Numbered from the stretch's first letter, positions 8,006 through 16,541 are shown. The stretch: DNA of 64,000 nucleotides from Thermoactinospora rubra (GCF_002093975.1 NZ_MSZZ01000043.1:1-64000); one strand, 5' to 3'. A program made the numbers and translations. The notes: generated by a model not told the origin, from the letters alone.

Positions 8006-8413
8006 GTGAAGGACCTGTACAACAACGCCCTTTCTCGCCACAGCGTGGCTGTGGCCAACCGCACCAACGGCACCGTCAGCGGCACCGGCGTGGACCGTGC
8101 CCAGTTCGGCAACATGGCCAACGCCGTCATGATCGTCGCCGTGGCGGGCGCGATCACCGACGGCACCCACGCTGTCAATGTCCAGGAGTCCGACGACAAC
8201 AGCACCTGGGCCGATGCCCCGGCGTCGGCTCTGCTGGGTACGGAGCCGTCGTTCACGTCCGCGAACGCCAACAGCACCGCCGACGTCGGGTACATCGGCA
8301 CCAAGCGCTACGTGCGCGCTCAGGTGGTGACCACGGGCGCTACCACCGGCGGCGCGGTCGGCGCGGTGGTGATCCTGGGCGATCCGCGGAACGCGCCGGT
8401 GGCGAGGTCCTGA
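8006..8413 (+). CDS. Probable capsid decoration or head accessory protein
   Basis: A 135-residue protein starting at GTG 8006 behind AAGGAGAT, just 11 bases after the capsid gene. It is rich in Ala, Thr, Val and Asn and predicted mostly beta (VNVQESDDNSTWADAP, GYIGTKRYVRAQVVTTG). There is no signal peptide or membrane span. Its stop overlaps the next ATG (TGATG). Small beta-rich proteins directly downstream of the capsid gene are often head decoration proteins, so I suggest that, from position and composition only. Confidence 0.55.
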   Translation: MKDLYNNALSRHSVAVANRTNGTVSGTGVDRAQFGNMANAVMIVAVAGAITDGTHAVNVQESDDNSTWADAPASALLGTEPSFTSANANSTADVGYIGTKRYVRAQVVTTGATTGGAVGAVVILGDPRNAPVARS

Positions 8414-8634
8414 TGCCTCGGGTGCGGATCCTGGATGCGATCAGGTTCACCAGCTACGAGCACAAGCCGGGCGACCTGGTGGACCTGCCCGGGGACATCG
8501 CCGCCACCTGGTGCCACAACGGGCTTGCTGAGCTGGTGCGGTCGGATCGTGCTGAGGCGCCCGAGGCTAGCGAGCCGGCGCAGGAGACGACGGCCACCAA
8601 GTCCCGCGCGTCACGCGCACGCAAGTCTGACTAA
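8413..8634 (+). CDS. Small head-region protein of unknown function
   Basis: A 73-residue protein whose ATG overlaps the previous stop. The first half is a small folded unit (PRVRILDAIRFTSYEHKPGDLVDLPGDIAATWCHNGLAELV) that I know as a common short protein following actinophage capsid genes. The second half is a low-complexity charged tail rich in Ala, Glu and Lys ending in SRASRARKSD. It closes the capsid sub-operon; a stem-loop follows at 8643. Likely a virion or head-assembly factor, otherwise unknown. Confidence 0.6.
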   Translation: MPRVRILDAIRFTSYEHKPGDLVDLPGDIAATWCHNGLAELVRSDRAEAPEASEPAQETTATKSRASRARKSD

Positions 8635-8642
8635 GTCGTCGC

Positions 8643-8673
8643 AGGAGGCCGCCCCGTCTTGGGGTGGCCTCCT
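8643..8673 (+). terminator. GC-rich hairpin, possible intrinsic terminator
   Basis: AGGAGGCC-GCCCC pairs with GGGGT-GGCCTCCT around a short loop, with one wobble pair and no clear T tract. It lies in the 59-base gap after the capsid sub-operon and may set the ratio of capsid to downstream structural protein. Confidence 0.45.
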
Positions 8674-8693
8674 CGCTGTGCCTGGGAGGTGGC

Positions 8694-9362
8694 ATGCCCT
8701 TCAATCTGACCAGCCAGAACAACGCCCTGAAGTCGGGTACGGGCGGCGGGATCGCGGGCGCGATCACGCACATCGGCGTGCATACGCTGACCGATCCCGG
8801 CACGGGTGCCAACGCCAGCGCCGGCGAGGTATCTGGTGGCAGCCCCGCCTACGCCCGGCAGGCGGTCGCCTGGGGTACGCCGGGTACGCCCGGGCCGGGT
8901 CAGGTGTCCAACACGGGGGCGTTGACGTTCGACATCCCCGCCGGCTCCACTGTCGGGTTCCTCACCTTCTGGAACGCTGCGACCGGCAACAGCAACAACT
9001 ATCTGGGGTACGCGCCGATCAACGGCACGGTGAAGGGGTTCTTCTCGGTCGACACGACGCTGGCGAACGATGCGCTGCTGTCGGTGGCGCACGGCCTCGC
9101 CGACGGCGACCGGGTCCAGTTGTTCAACACGTTCGCCGAGTCGCTGCCGACCGGGTTGACGGAGGGTGCCCTCTACTACGTGGTGAACTCCACGGCCAAC
9201 AGTTTCAAGGTGTCCACCACCTCCGGCGGTGCGCCTGTGGACATCACCGCGTTGGGCGGCGGTGAGGGCTTCTTCCAGAAGATCGTGCCCGAGGTGTATG
9301 CGTCGCAGGGGCAGCTCACGGTCGCCGCTGGTGCGATCGTGCTGGACGCGACCGGCATTTAG
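8694..9362 (+). CDS. Putative virion surface or fibre-type protein
   Basis: A 222-residue protein from ATG 8694 behind GGGAGG. It is rich in Gly, Thr and Asn, with beta-strand patterning and no membrane segment. The N-terminus (PFNLTSQNNALKSGTGGGIAGAITHIGVHTL) and central GTPGTPGPGQVSNTGALTFDIPAGSTVGFLTFWNA are typical of actinophage structural proteins in the tail-fibre or adhesin class. The middle section (HGLADGDRVQLFN...LTEGALYYVVNSTANSFKVSTTSGGAPVDI) resembles a repeated module seen in phage fibres. It is the first gene of a surface-protein block lying between capsid and connector genes. Confidence 0.6.
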   Translation: MPFNLTSQNNALKSGTGGGIAGAITHIGVHTLTDPGTGANASAGEVSGGSPAYARQAVAWGTPGTPGPGQVSNTGALTFDIPAGSTVGFLTFWNAATGNSNNYLGYAPINGTVKGFFSVDTTLANDALLSVAHGLADGDRVQLFNTFAESLPTGLTEGALYYVVNSTANSFKVSTTSGGAPVDITALGGGEGFFQKIVPEVYASQGQLTVAAGAIVLDATGI

Positions 9363-9368
9363 CCTGCC

Positions 9369-9996
9369 GTGGCGATTGGGTTTCGGTCCGCCAGTGGGGC
9401 GACATCCGGGTTCGGCGCCAACACTTCGCTGGAGGTGCCGGCCCCGCCTGGGGTGGCCGTCAACGATGTGCTGTTCGCCGTGATCACGAACGTGACGGCG
9501 GTCGGCGGCGACATCACGCAGACGGAGCCCTCCGGCTGGTCGCTGGTGCGCGGCGATCATGACCCGGGATCGGGTGCGACCGGTGTCCGTGTCAACTGCT
9601 GGATGCACGTGGTTGGTGATTCTCCGCCGTCCTCGTACATCTGGACGGTGAGCGCCGGGACCGAGCTGGTCGGCAGCATCTGTGCCTACACGGGCGGTCG
9701 TGCGCGGCCATGCCGCGACCGGCAACGGCACGGCCACCACGCCCCGTCCGCTGGACCCCTCCGACGGGGCCGCCTCGTTCATCGCGAAGGTCGTCTCCTC
9801 CACTCCAGCCTCGGCTGGGACGCCGGTCACCTTGGTGGCGGACACCTTCAACATCCGCGGCGGGCTCGAGGAGGTCTACCCGGAGGTGATGCGGCCGAAG
9901 GCCGCGCAACCCGACGGCACGATCTGCGTGCGCCTGCTGACGGCGCTGGCGGACGACGCGGTGTTCTCCGGGACGATCTGGGTGCGAGAGCTGTGA
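9369..9996 (+). pseudogene. Frameshifted virion surface protein gene
   Basis: The frame from GTG 9369 encodes a beta-rich phage structural protein (AIGFRSASGATSGFGANTSLEV...SYIWTVSAGTELVGSICAYTG). At about 9696 the coding sense moves into the +1 frame, where it continues smoothly as VVRGHAATGNGTATTPRPL...AVFSGTIWVREL to the stop at 9996. Dropping one G from the GGGCGG run at 9692-9697 restores a single protein of about 208 residues. Either the gene is broken in this prophage, the base is a sequencing error, or there is +1 frameshifting; I see no known slippery motif. It sits between two related surface-protein genes. Confidence 0.6.
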
Positions 9997-10077
9997 TCGA
10001 TGCCGCTGTTCGGGCCTGGCCCTCTGCCGCCGCGACGCTCGCGCCGACGCATCATCTGGACGCTCCCGGGAGGTGTC

Positions 10078-10461
10078 GTGGCTGATAGCGCCGTCCCGAT
10101 CACGCCGGGCAGCGGGGCGAACATCGACACGTACGCCGTGGCCGGTGGCGACCATCAGCAGATCGTGCGGGAGGCTCGCGCCACCGCGGTGACCACGAAC
10201 ACGTGGACGGTGTCGACGACCGCCTCGACGGGCCAGATCCCTGCTGATGCGGGGCGGGTGGCGGTGGCTATGGTGAGTCTCGCATCGGCTCGCGTGTACC
10301 TGCGGTTCGACTCGACGGCGCCGACCGCGAGCAGCCACCACTGGTATCTGGACCCTGGCGATCGGTATGAGGTGCCCGCCGAGATGACCACGCTGGCCAT
10401 CAGCATGCTGGGGGCGTCCGGCGGGGGCACGATCGTCTCGACTCTGGCGACGGCGAGCTGA
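10078..10461 (+). CDS. Phage structural protein, function unknown
   Basis: A 127-residue protein that starts best at GTG 10078, behind GGGAGG. An ATG at 10000 would add an Arg/Pro-rich stretch (PPRRSRRRIIWTLPGG) with no ribosome site. The start ADSAVPITPGSGANIDTYAVAGGDHQQIVREA is a pattern I know from the N-termini of many actinophage structural proteins that sit near tail-fibre genes. The rest is beta-rich (ARVYLRFDSTAPTASSHHWYLDPGDRYEVPAEMTTLAISMLGASGG). It ends two bases before the SGNH hydrolase gene, so the two are probably co-translated. Probably a virion surface component. Confidence 0.6.
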   Translation: MADSAVPITPGSGANIDTYAVAGGDHQQIVREARATAVTTNTWTVSTTASTGQIPADAGRVAVAMVSLASARVYLRFDSTAPTASSHHWYLDPGDRYEVPAEMTTLAISMLGASGGGTIVSTLATAS

Positions 10462-10463
10462 CC

Positions 10464-12173
10464 ATGGGTGTTTCACCGGGTCCCCTGCGGCAGGTGCCGG
10501 ACTACTGGAACGTGTTCGGCCACAGCTACCTCATCTTCACAGTCGGGACCCTGTGGCAAACCGGGAGGGCTGACGCGATCTTCCGTGGCTCGATGGACAT
10601 CGAGCACAACAACTGGAGGAACTACGCCTCAACAGGGGCAATGCTCACACAGGAAGGGCGTCAGCACGGCGGTTACGCCCGCGTGCTGCAGGAGGTCACC
10701 AGGAGCCAGCGGACCGCGCCCTACGCCGCTGACGGCGGCGCGGCGGTGCTGTGCTACGGCATCAACGACATGGGCAACAAGGGCGTCACGACGCAGCTGC
10801 GGACCGCCTTCCAGCATGCGCTGCGGACCTGCATCTCCCGCTGGCGGGCCAGCAGCATCCGGGAGAACAACTACAACCTGGGCACGTCGCCGGGCCAGAT
10901 CAGCTACGGTGCCGGGTTCACCGAGTCCGGCGGCACATCGGAGTTCTCGTCCGGCACGTCCATCCACCGCGCGACCTCGACGACGAACGCGACGATCACG
11001 ATCACGCTGCCTAGTGATTACGGCGGCGAGCCGGTCGTGGTCTGCTGGGTGGGCGCCGCGGGAGCGTTCGGCGCAACGATCACTTTCAGTGGCACCGCTG
11101 GCGTCACCGGTACGTTGTCGACGTCGAACATCATGCCGTCCGGGTCGCATTGCCCGGTTGTGCGGCGGATCACGAACCTGACCGCGGCGAATGCGGGCCA
11201 GACCATCGTCATGACCGCGACCAGCATCGACGCGTCGGGCGCGGCCGAGTTCGATTGCTGGTGGATCGAGGCGACGAATCCACCTCCGGTGATCGTGTGC
11301 AACATCGCGCGGCTGACGGCGGCCGGGTATGCCTCCTACCCGAATACGGTCACGGATGCAGACGTGGCCACCTGGAACCAGGCGATCGCGGACGTTGTCG
11401 CCGAGTTCGACGGCATGGTGCAGATCGCGGACTTGGACGCGGCGCTCAACAAGGACGCCTCCCTGATCTTCACCGACGGCGTACATCCGAACGAGTTCGG
11501 CGCCGCGCGCATCGCCGATGCGTTGCTGGCCGCCACGAAGCGGCTCACCCCGACCACCAGCCTGGGGAACGCAGCGCACCTCAACGTGTCTGCCCCCCGC
11601 TCCGGGCAGCTGCTCCGGCCTCGCCTGTCCGGGCATTGGTACACCGCCGACAGTGCAGGCATCGGCGCCACCTACACGGCGGTGGCGGGCGACATGTTCG
11701 CCCTGCCGATCCAGGTGACCGGCTCACGCGAGCGCTGGATCCGGTTCGCGGTGGAGGCGATCGCGAGCGTGACGGGCACGAGCATCCGGTGGGGCATCTA
11801 CGACGACATCGGCGCCAGCGGATACCCGATGTGTCTCGTGACTGAGCCCACCGCCTCGGGGGCGTTCACCATCACCACCGGCGCCGGGGTGAAGATGTCG
11901 CCCGCGTCCGGCACCGGCAGCCTCAACCAGCCGCTGGATCCTGGCGTCTACTGGCTGGTGATCAAGTTCACCGCCGTGGGCACCTCGCACACGTTCCGCA
12001 CGTTGAAGGGCCCGTCGCTGCTGCTGCCGAACCTGTCCACGGGCGGCGCCGGGTCCATCACCCCGTCCGGGTGGAAACTCACCGGCCAAGGCACCGGCGT
12101 ACTACCCGCTACCTTCCCGGCCGGGGCGGCACTGTCGGACAACTGCCCATACGTCGGCGTCCTGATCAACTAG
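10464..12173 (+). CDS. SGNH/GDSL-type hydrolase fused to a beta-rich virion domain
   Basis: A 569-residue protein. An SGNH esterase fold covers roughly residues 14-360. Block I has FGHSY with the likely nucleophile Ser21, block III is YGINDMG near residue 97, and block V is FTDGVHPNEFG near 336-345 with the catalytic Asp and His. A beta insert (about 140-265) splits the catalytic core, and a C-terminal jelly-roll-like domain (about 385-569) may bind polymer. Such enzymes in phage particles usually deacetylate or de-esterify surface glycans. No signal peptide is present, fitting a virion role. It sits in the surface block between capsid and connector genes. Confidence 0.8.
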   Translation: MGVSPGPLRQVPDYWNVFGHSYLIFTVGTLWQTGRADAIFRGSMDIEHNNWRNYASTGAMLTQEGRQHGGYARVLQEVTRSQRTAPYAADGGAAVLCYGINDMGNKGVTTQLRTAFQHALRTCISRWRASSIRENNYNLGTSPGQISYGAGFTESGGTSEFSSGTSIHRATSTTNATITITLPSDYGGEPVVVCWVGAAGAFGATITFSGTAGVTGTLSTSNIMPSGSHCPVVRRITNLTAANAGQTIVMTATSIDASGAAEFDCWWIEATNPPPVIVCNIARLTAAGYASYPNTVTDADVATWNQAIADVVAEFDGMVQIADLDAALNKDASLIFTDGVHPNEFGAARIADALLAATKRLTPTTSLGNAAHLNVSAPRSGQLLRPRLSGHWYTADSAGIGATYTAVAGDMFALPIQVTGSRERWIRFAVEAIASVTGTSIRWGIYDDIGASGYPMCLVTEPTASGAFTITTGAGVKMSPASGTGSLNQPLDPGVYWLVIKFTAVGTSHTFRTLKGPSLLLPNLSTGGAGSITPSGWKLTGQGTGVLPATFPAGAALSDNCPYVGVLIN

Positions 12174-12186
12174 CCGAGGGGGCGCG

Positions 12187-13407
12187 GTGCCGATCCTGCT
12201 GCTGCCGCGCTCCAGCACCACCGGACCCGGCGTCGCCGCCACAGGTCGCGCCTATGCCGCGCTGGCGGGCCAGGCGACGGTCGGCAAGCGGGTGGCAGTC
12301 TCGTGCCACGCGCAGCTGGCGCTGGCTGGCGTCGCCTCGACACGGAAGCAGGGGGCAGCGACCGCGCGTGGGCATGCGGCGCTGACCGCCACGTCCACCC
12401 CGCGGAAGGCGGCACACGCGACGTCGGCGGCCGCCGTGGCAGCGGCTGGGCTCGCTACGGCGGCCAAACGCGGCCTGGCGACTAGCTCGGCGCCGATGGG
12501 GCTGTCGGCGACTGCGGTGGCCGTACGGCGAGCTGTCGGGGCCGTCACAGCGCCGGTCGCCGCGGTCGGCACGGTGACCGTCCGGAAGGCGGCCACACCT
12601 GCCGTACGGGGCGTTCTGGCCGCCGCCGCGACCGCTGGCGGACGTAAGGCTGGTGCGGGGTCAGGTCGCGCCGCGCTGGCGGCGGCGGCCACCGCAGCCG
12701 GGCGCAAGACCGCCCCCGCGACTGGCCGTGCATGCCAGACGCTGGTCTCCTTCGCCTCCGGCAGGCGGGCGGCAGCGGCGGCCGGACAGGCTCACCTCGC
12801 CCTGGCCGGACATGCCAGCGTGGCCAAGACGGCGCCGGCGGTCGTGGCCGGGCAGCTGGTGCTCGCCGCGGCGAGCAGCGCCCGCAAGACGACGTCGGCC
12901 GCGGGGTTCGCCCCTGTCGTGCTGGTCGGCTGGCAGACGCAGACCTACGTGCGGGCGGTCATCGCCACCGCGGCGTTGTGCTGTGCGGCCACCGCCGCCG
13001 CAGTGCGCCGCACGGCCGCCTCCGGCGCGGGCGTCGTCCTGCTGTATCCGGCGGCGGCTGGCCGTCCGGTACGGCACGCCGTCGCCAGCGCGCCGCTGGC
13101 CGTCGTTGGGCAGGCGACGGGCAGGCGCCGCGCCTCGGTTGCCGGCCGCGGGGTTCTGGCGCTGGCAGCCGCCGGCACTGGCCGCCGTACCGCAGCTGTG
13201 AGCGGGCAGGCGCATCTGCTGCTGGCCGCCTACACGATGCCGACGGCCGCCAACGCTCCGGCGCGGCTGTCGCCGTCCGCGGGGTCTGCTGTCCGCTTGT
13301 CGCTGTCGGCCGCGTCAGCGATGCAGGTGGCGGGCCGGTCGGAGCTGCTGTCGACGTTGTCGGCCTCGTCCCATCCGCTGATCGAACTGGGAGGGAGGTC
13401 GGGATGA
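12187..13407 (+). CDS. Ala-rich 20-residue-repeat protein of the virion region
   Basis: A 406-residue protein made almost wholly of about 17 degenerate repeats of 18-22 residues. A typical unit reads x-A-x-x-G-R-A-x-L-A-L-A-x-x-A-T-x-x-R-K; the unit near residue 18 is GRAYAALAGQATVGKR and the last near 356 is SGQAHLLLAAYT. Each unit pairs a hydrophobic strand-like run with a basic turn, which suggests a beta-solenoid or stacked-strand fibre. Cys occurs rarely, and there is no signal peptide or recognised enzyme motif. The last 50 residues leave the repeat pattern. It starts at GTG 12187 and overlaps the connector gene by ATGA. I know no named function. Confidence 0.65.
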   Translation: MPILLLPRSSTTGPGVAATGRAYAALAGQATVGKRVAVSCHAQLALAGVASTRKQGAATARGHAALTATSTPRKAAHATSAAAVAAAGLATAAKRGLATSSAPMGLSATAVAVRRAVGAVTAPVAAVGTVTVRKAATPAVRGVLAAAATAGGRKAGAGSGRAALAAAATAAGRKTAPATGRACQTLVSFASGRRAAAAAGQAHLALAGHASVAKTAPAVVAGQLVLAAASSARKTTSAAGFAPVVLVGWQTQTYVRAVIATAALCCAATAAAVRRTAASGAGVVLLYPAAAGRPVRHAVASAPLAVVGQATGRRRASVAGRGVLALAAAGTGRRTAAVSGQAHLLLAAYTMPTAANAPARLSPSAGSAVRLSLSAASAMQVAGRSELLSTLSASSHPLIELGGRSG

Positions 13408-14207
13408 CGTTCGCCTTTGGCGCCGCGGCGCGGTTGTCGACCGAAGTGCGCGTCAACGGCACGCTCACCAACGCGACGACGATCTCGTTGACGATTCTTC
13501 GCCCAGACGGCACGACGGACGGGCCGTTTACGCCAGTCAACGATGGCATCGGGCTCTACCACTACGACTACACCTCGGCGCAGGCTGGGCGGCACATCGC
13601 CCGGTGGACCACGACAGGGCCGGTCGGTGCGGACGAGGAGTCCTTCGATGTCGCCGCCCAGTGGGCGGAGGCGGGAGTCATTAGCCTCGTCGCGGCGAAG
13701 AAACAGCTGAACATCGACCTGTCGGACACCGAAGACGACGAGGAGATCCAGGACTACCTGCGCAGCGTGACGGAGATCTGTGAGCGCTACGTCGGGGCGC
13801 TGGTGCGCCGCACGGTGGTCGAGAAGCATGCGGGCGGGTATGCACTGGCACTCAATCACGCCCCCGTGCTGTCGCTGACCTCGGTGGTGGCGATCGAATC
13901 GGGCGGCGTGGACCAGGCCGTGGCTGATCTCGACCTGGATGGGCCGACCGGGATCGTTCAGCGCAAAGACGGCGGCTTCATGTGCGGACCGTTCCGTGTG
14001 ACGTATGTGCCGGGCCGGTTGGAGATCCCACCGCACGTCTCGCAGGCGGCGAAGATCCTGTTGCAGCACATGTGGGAAACCCAGCGCGGCACCATGGGCG
14101 GGGTCCGCGTCGGCGGCAGCGACGAGGTGTACGACCCGCGGTTCGGGTTCACGATCCCCCGCCGTGCCGTGGAGCTGCTCGGCGATCAGCCACCGGGGAT
14201 CGCATGA
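13404..14207 (+). CDS. Head-tail connector (gp6-like) with N-terminal beta domain
   Basis: A 267-residue protein with two parts. Residues 1-95 form an Ig-like beta domain (LSTEVRVNGTLTNATTISLTIL...HYDYTSAQAGRHIARWTT) of the type seen on phage particles. Residues 96-267 match the HK97 gp6-like adaptor family: AAKKQLNIDLSDTEDDEEIQDYLRSVTEICERYVG, a beta sheet, then PPHVSQAAKILLQHMWETQRG. The adaptor ring joins portal and tail. The start is ATG 13404 behind GAGGGAGG; the gene is coupled at both ends by four-base overlaps. The extra beta domain on an adaptor is notable and may be exposed at the neck. Confidence 0.8.
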   Translation: MTFAFGAAARLSTEVRVNGTLTNATTISLTILRPDGTTDGPFTPVNDGIGLYHYDYTSAQAGRHIARWTTTGPVGADEESFDVAAQWAEAGVISLVAAKKQLNIDLSDTEDDEEIQDYLRSVTEICERYVGALVRRTVVEKHAGGYALALNHAPVLSLTSVVAIESGGVDQAVADLDLDGPTGIVQRKDGGFMCGPFRVTYVPGRLEIPPHVSQAAKILLQHMWETQRGTMGGVRVGGSDEVYDPRFGFTIPRRAVELLGDQPPGIA

Positions 14208-14662
14208 CCGAGACGCGCGTCCCGGCCATCATCAACGCCCTGGTGACGCTGCTCAGCGCCGACCCGGGACTGGCCGGGAAGGTCGTCGACGGGCCGCCGG
14301 TGACGAACGATCCGCTGAATGAGGCGGTGTTCATCGGCTACGACGGCAACCCGGAGGGTGACGGGCAGGCTGCCGAGTCCACCCAGGAGTGGGCGGGGAT
14401 CGGCCAGAGGAAGCGCGACGAGACCGTGCAGATCACATGCGCGGTGGTCGTGTGGCGCGGCAGCACGAAGGTCCAGCCGGTACGGCAGCGCGTGTATGAG
14501 CTGCTCGGCGAGGTGGGCGAGGTGCTGCGCGCGGATCCGTCGCTGGGGTTGCCGCCGCCGACGCTGGCGGAGATGGCGTCAGGTCAGCTGTTCCAGTCGC
14601 AGCGGCAGTCGGGGATCGAGTGCCGGATTCCGTTCGTGGTCGCGGTCAAGACGCGCGTGTGA
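14204..14662 (+). CDS. Head-tail joining or tail-terminator-like protein
   Basis: A 152-residue protein overlapping the connector gene by ATGA. It has an N-terminal helix (TETRVPAIINALVTLLSADPGLAGKVVDGP), a central strand region with FIGYDGNPEGDG, then VQITCAVVVWRGSTKVQPVRQRVYELLGEVGEVLRADPSLG, and a C-terminal QSGIECRIPFVVAVKTRV. This order matches small tail-terminator or joining proteins found between connector and tail-tube genes of siphoviruses. It most likely forms the hexameric ring that ends the tail tube. The assignment is by shape and position, since the family is very divergent. Confidence 0.6.
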   Translation: MTETRVPAIINALVTLLSADPGLAGKVVDGPPVTNDPLNEAVFIGYDGNPEGDGQAAESTQEWAGIGQRKRDETVQITCAVVVWRGSTKVQPVRQRVYELLGEVGEVLRADPSLGLPPPTLAEMASGQLFQSQRQSGIECRIPFVVAVKTRV

Positions 14663-14676
14663 GAGGGAGGGGCCTG

Positions 14677-14886
14677 GTGGCCAGGTTCAAGAACGTCAGC
14701 GGCGAAGATCGCCGTGTCGGCCGGGTCGACGGGCCGCTGGTGAAGGCGGACGAGGTCGCCACGGTCGACGGTGAGGTGACCGAGGAGCTGGAGGACGCGT
14801 ACGTCGTCGGCTCGGGGGATGAGGCGCGGGCCTGGCCGAAGGCCACGTGGCTGCTGCTGGACGAGCCCAAGAAGAAGGGTGACTGA
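14677..14886 (+). CDS. Small protein upstream of the tail-tube gene
   Basis: A 69-residue protein from GTG 14677 behind GAGGGAGGGG. It is acidic in the middle (GEVTEELEDAYVVGSGDEARAW) and ends PKKKGD; it may form a small beta barrel (ARFKNVSGEDRRVGRVDGPLVKADEVATV). A similar short protein is common immediately upstream of the major tail protein in actinophages. It ends two bases before the next start. Role unknown, probably in neck or tail assembly. Confidence 0.6.
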   Translation: MARFKNVSGEDRRVGRVDGPLVKADEVATVDGEVTEELEDAYVVGSGDEARAWPKATWLLLDEPKKKGD

Positions 14887-14888
14887 TC

Positions 14889-15920
14889 ATGCCGACCGGT
14901 ACCGGCCTTGACGCACAGCTGGGCTTCGCCGCGGAGTCCACCGTGGGGACCGCGGTGACGGTCACCAAGTTCGTCGAGTTCAACAACGAAAAGCTCGCGT
15001 GGAAGCCGACCTTCGTCGAACCGACGGGCCTCCGGGTGGGCCGTAAGTACAAGCGAGCCTCCCGCCTGGTGCAGTCCCGCAAGACGGTCGAGGGCTCGCT
15101 GGAGCTGGAGTGGGCGACCAAGGGCATGGGCTTGCTCGTCGCCCACATGCTGGGCTCGACCGGCGCGCCGCAGCAGATCGCCGCCACGTCGGCCTACAAG
15201 CAGATCCACACGCCGGGCGGGTTCGTCGGCAAGAGCCTGACGATCCAGGTGGGCCGGCCGGAGCCGTCGGGGACGGTGCGGGCGCACACGTACTCCGGCT
15301 GCAAGTTCAAGGGCTGGGAGTTCAAGCTCTCCGACAGTGAGATCGCCACCCTCAGCCTGGAGGTCGATGGATGGGACGAGTCGACGGCGACCGCGCTGGC
15401 GACCGCGTCCTTCGTCGCTGGCGCCGAGGTCTGGAACTTCCAGCAAGCGGTCCTCAAGCTGGGCGGCACCGCGTCGACCGCGTCGGGTGAGATGAGCATC
15501 ACCGGCGGCACCGCCGTGACGACCATCATCAAGGAAATCTCGATCAAGGGCGAGAACCCGCTGGCGACCGAGCGGTACGGCATCGGCAACAGCGGGGTCA
15601 AAAGGGAGCAGTTGGAGAACGACACCCCGACGATCACCGGGTCGCTGACGGCGGAGTTCAATCGCACCGAGCTGTATGACTTGATGAAGAACAACACCAC
15701 CACGGCGATCGAGCTCGCCTTGACGGGTGCGGCGATCCCCTCTGGCGGTGGCAACAACTTCTTCCTCAGCTTCATCATGCCGGCCTGCAAGCTGAAGGAA
15801 GCGTCTCCCACGGTCGAGGGGCCGGATGTGGTGCAGATGACCACCAGCTTCGAGGCCTACGACGACGAGGTGAACGCGCCGATCCAGATCAAGATCGTGT
15901 CGACGGACACGGCGCTGTAA
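14889..15920 (+). CDS. Major tail (tube) protein
   Basis: A 343-residue tail-tube subunit. Characteristic pieces are GLDAQLGFAAESTVGTAVTVTKFVEFNNEKLAWKP at the N-terminus, SRKTVEGSLELEWATKGMGLLVAHMLGS, YSGCKFKGWEFKLSDSEIATLSLEVDGWDE, and SITGSLTAEF-type strands near the end (TITGSLTAEFNRTELYDLM). These are typical of the large tail-tube proteins of actinobacterial siphoviruses. It lies between neck genes and the tail chaperone pair, as expected. The gene is followed without a gap by a GTG start. Strong call. Confidence 0.9.
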   Translation: MPTGTGLDAQLGFAAESTVGTAVTVTKFVEFNNEKLAWKPTFVEPTGLRVGRKYKRASRLVQSRKTVEGSLELEWATKGMGLLVAHMLGSTGAPQQIAATSAYKQIHTPGGFVGKSLTIQVGRPEPSGTVRAHTYSGCKFKGWEFKLSDSEIATLSLEVDGWDESTATALATASFVAGAEVWNFQQAVLKLGGTASTASGEMSITGGTAVTTIIKEISIKGENPLATERYGIGNSGVKREQLENDTPTITGSLTAEFNRTELYDLMKNNTTTAIELALTGAAIPSGGGNNFFLSFIMPACKLKEASPTVEGPDVVQMTTSFEAYDDEVNAPIQIKIVSTDTAL

Positions 15921-16541
15921 GTGGTCGACGTTCGCATCACCGGCTCCGAGCAGCTCGGCGACCTGGCCAAGCGCCTCAAGGGTGCGGGCGATCAGGGCAA
16001 GGGGCTGCGTAAGGAGCTGCTGAAAGCGATCCGGACGGCCGCGCGGCCGGCGTTGCAGGACACGCGTCGGGCGGTGCGCACCATCCCGGTGACCGGGTCG
16101 CGTGGCGGTGGCCGCAAGCAGCGGGAGACCAAGGCGTTCCGGGACCGGTTCGACAGGGTTCTCGACCGGGCCAGCGATGACGAGCTCGGCTCCGATGAGC
16201 TCGAAGCACAGGAAGCGAAGATCCAGGACCGTGCCCGGCGGGGCTCCGGCCTGCGGGACACGATCGCCCGGTCCCTGCGCCTGGTGACCAAGACGGGCAG
16301 CCGGTCGGCGCGGGTGCGAATCGAGGTCGATGCCTCCAAGATGCCGCAGGACCAGCGCACATTGCCGAGGCATCTCGACTCGGAGAAGGGCTGGCGGCAC
16401 CCCGTGTTCGGCAACCGCAAGAAGTGGGTGCACCAGCGCGGCCAGCCCTGGTTCGAGGTGACCATCCGCCGGCACGCCCCGAAGGTGCGCAACGACATCC
16501 TCAAGGCGATGGACGACATCGCCGACAAGATCGAAGGATAG
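15921..16541 (+). CDS. HK97 gp10-like tail-completion/neck protein
   Basis: A 206-residue, very basic protein starting at GTG 15921 directly after the tail-tube stop. It reads VRITGSEQLGDLAKRLKGAGDQGKGLRKELLKAIRTAARPALQDTRRA, then GLRDTIARSLRLVTKTGSRSARVRIEVDASKMP, and HPVFGNRKKWVHQRGQPWFEVTIRR near the end. This succession (helix, basic loop, 'HPVFGN-x-W-V' near the C-terminus) is the signature of the HK97 gp10/tail-component family. In many phages this gene precedes the tail tube; here it follows it. The role is in head-tail joining. Confidence 0.82.
   Translation: MVDVRITGSEQLGDLAKRLKGAGDQGKGLRKELLKAIRTAARPALQDTRRAVRTIPVTGSRGGGRKQRETKAFRDRFDRVLDRASDDELGSDELEAQEAKIQDRARRGSGLRDTIARSLRLVTKTGSRSARVRIEVDASKMPQDQRTLPRHLDSEKGWRHPVFGNRKKWVHQRGQPWFEVTIRRHAPKVRNDILKAMDDIADKIEG

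Noticed and set aside
9682..9996. A separate gene starting at ATG 9682
   Set aside because: It has no ribosome site and its sequence continues the preceding protein; a one-base frameshift explains both parts.
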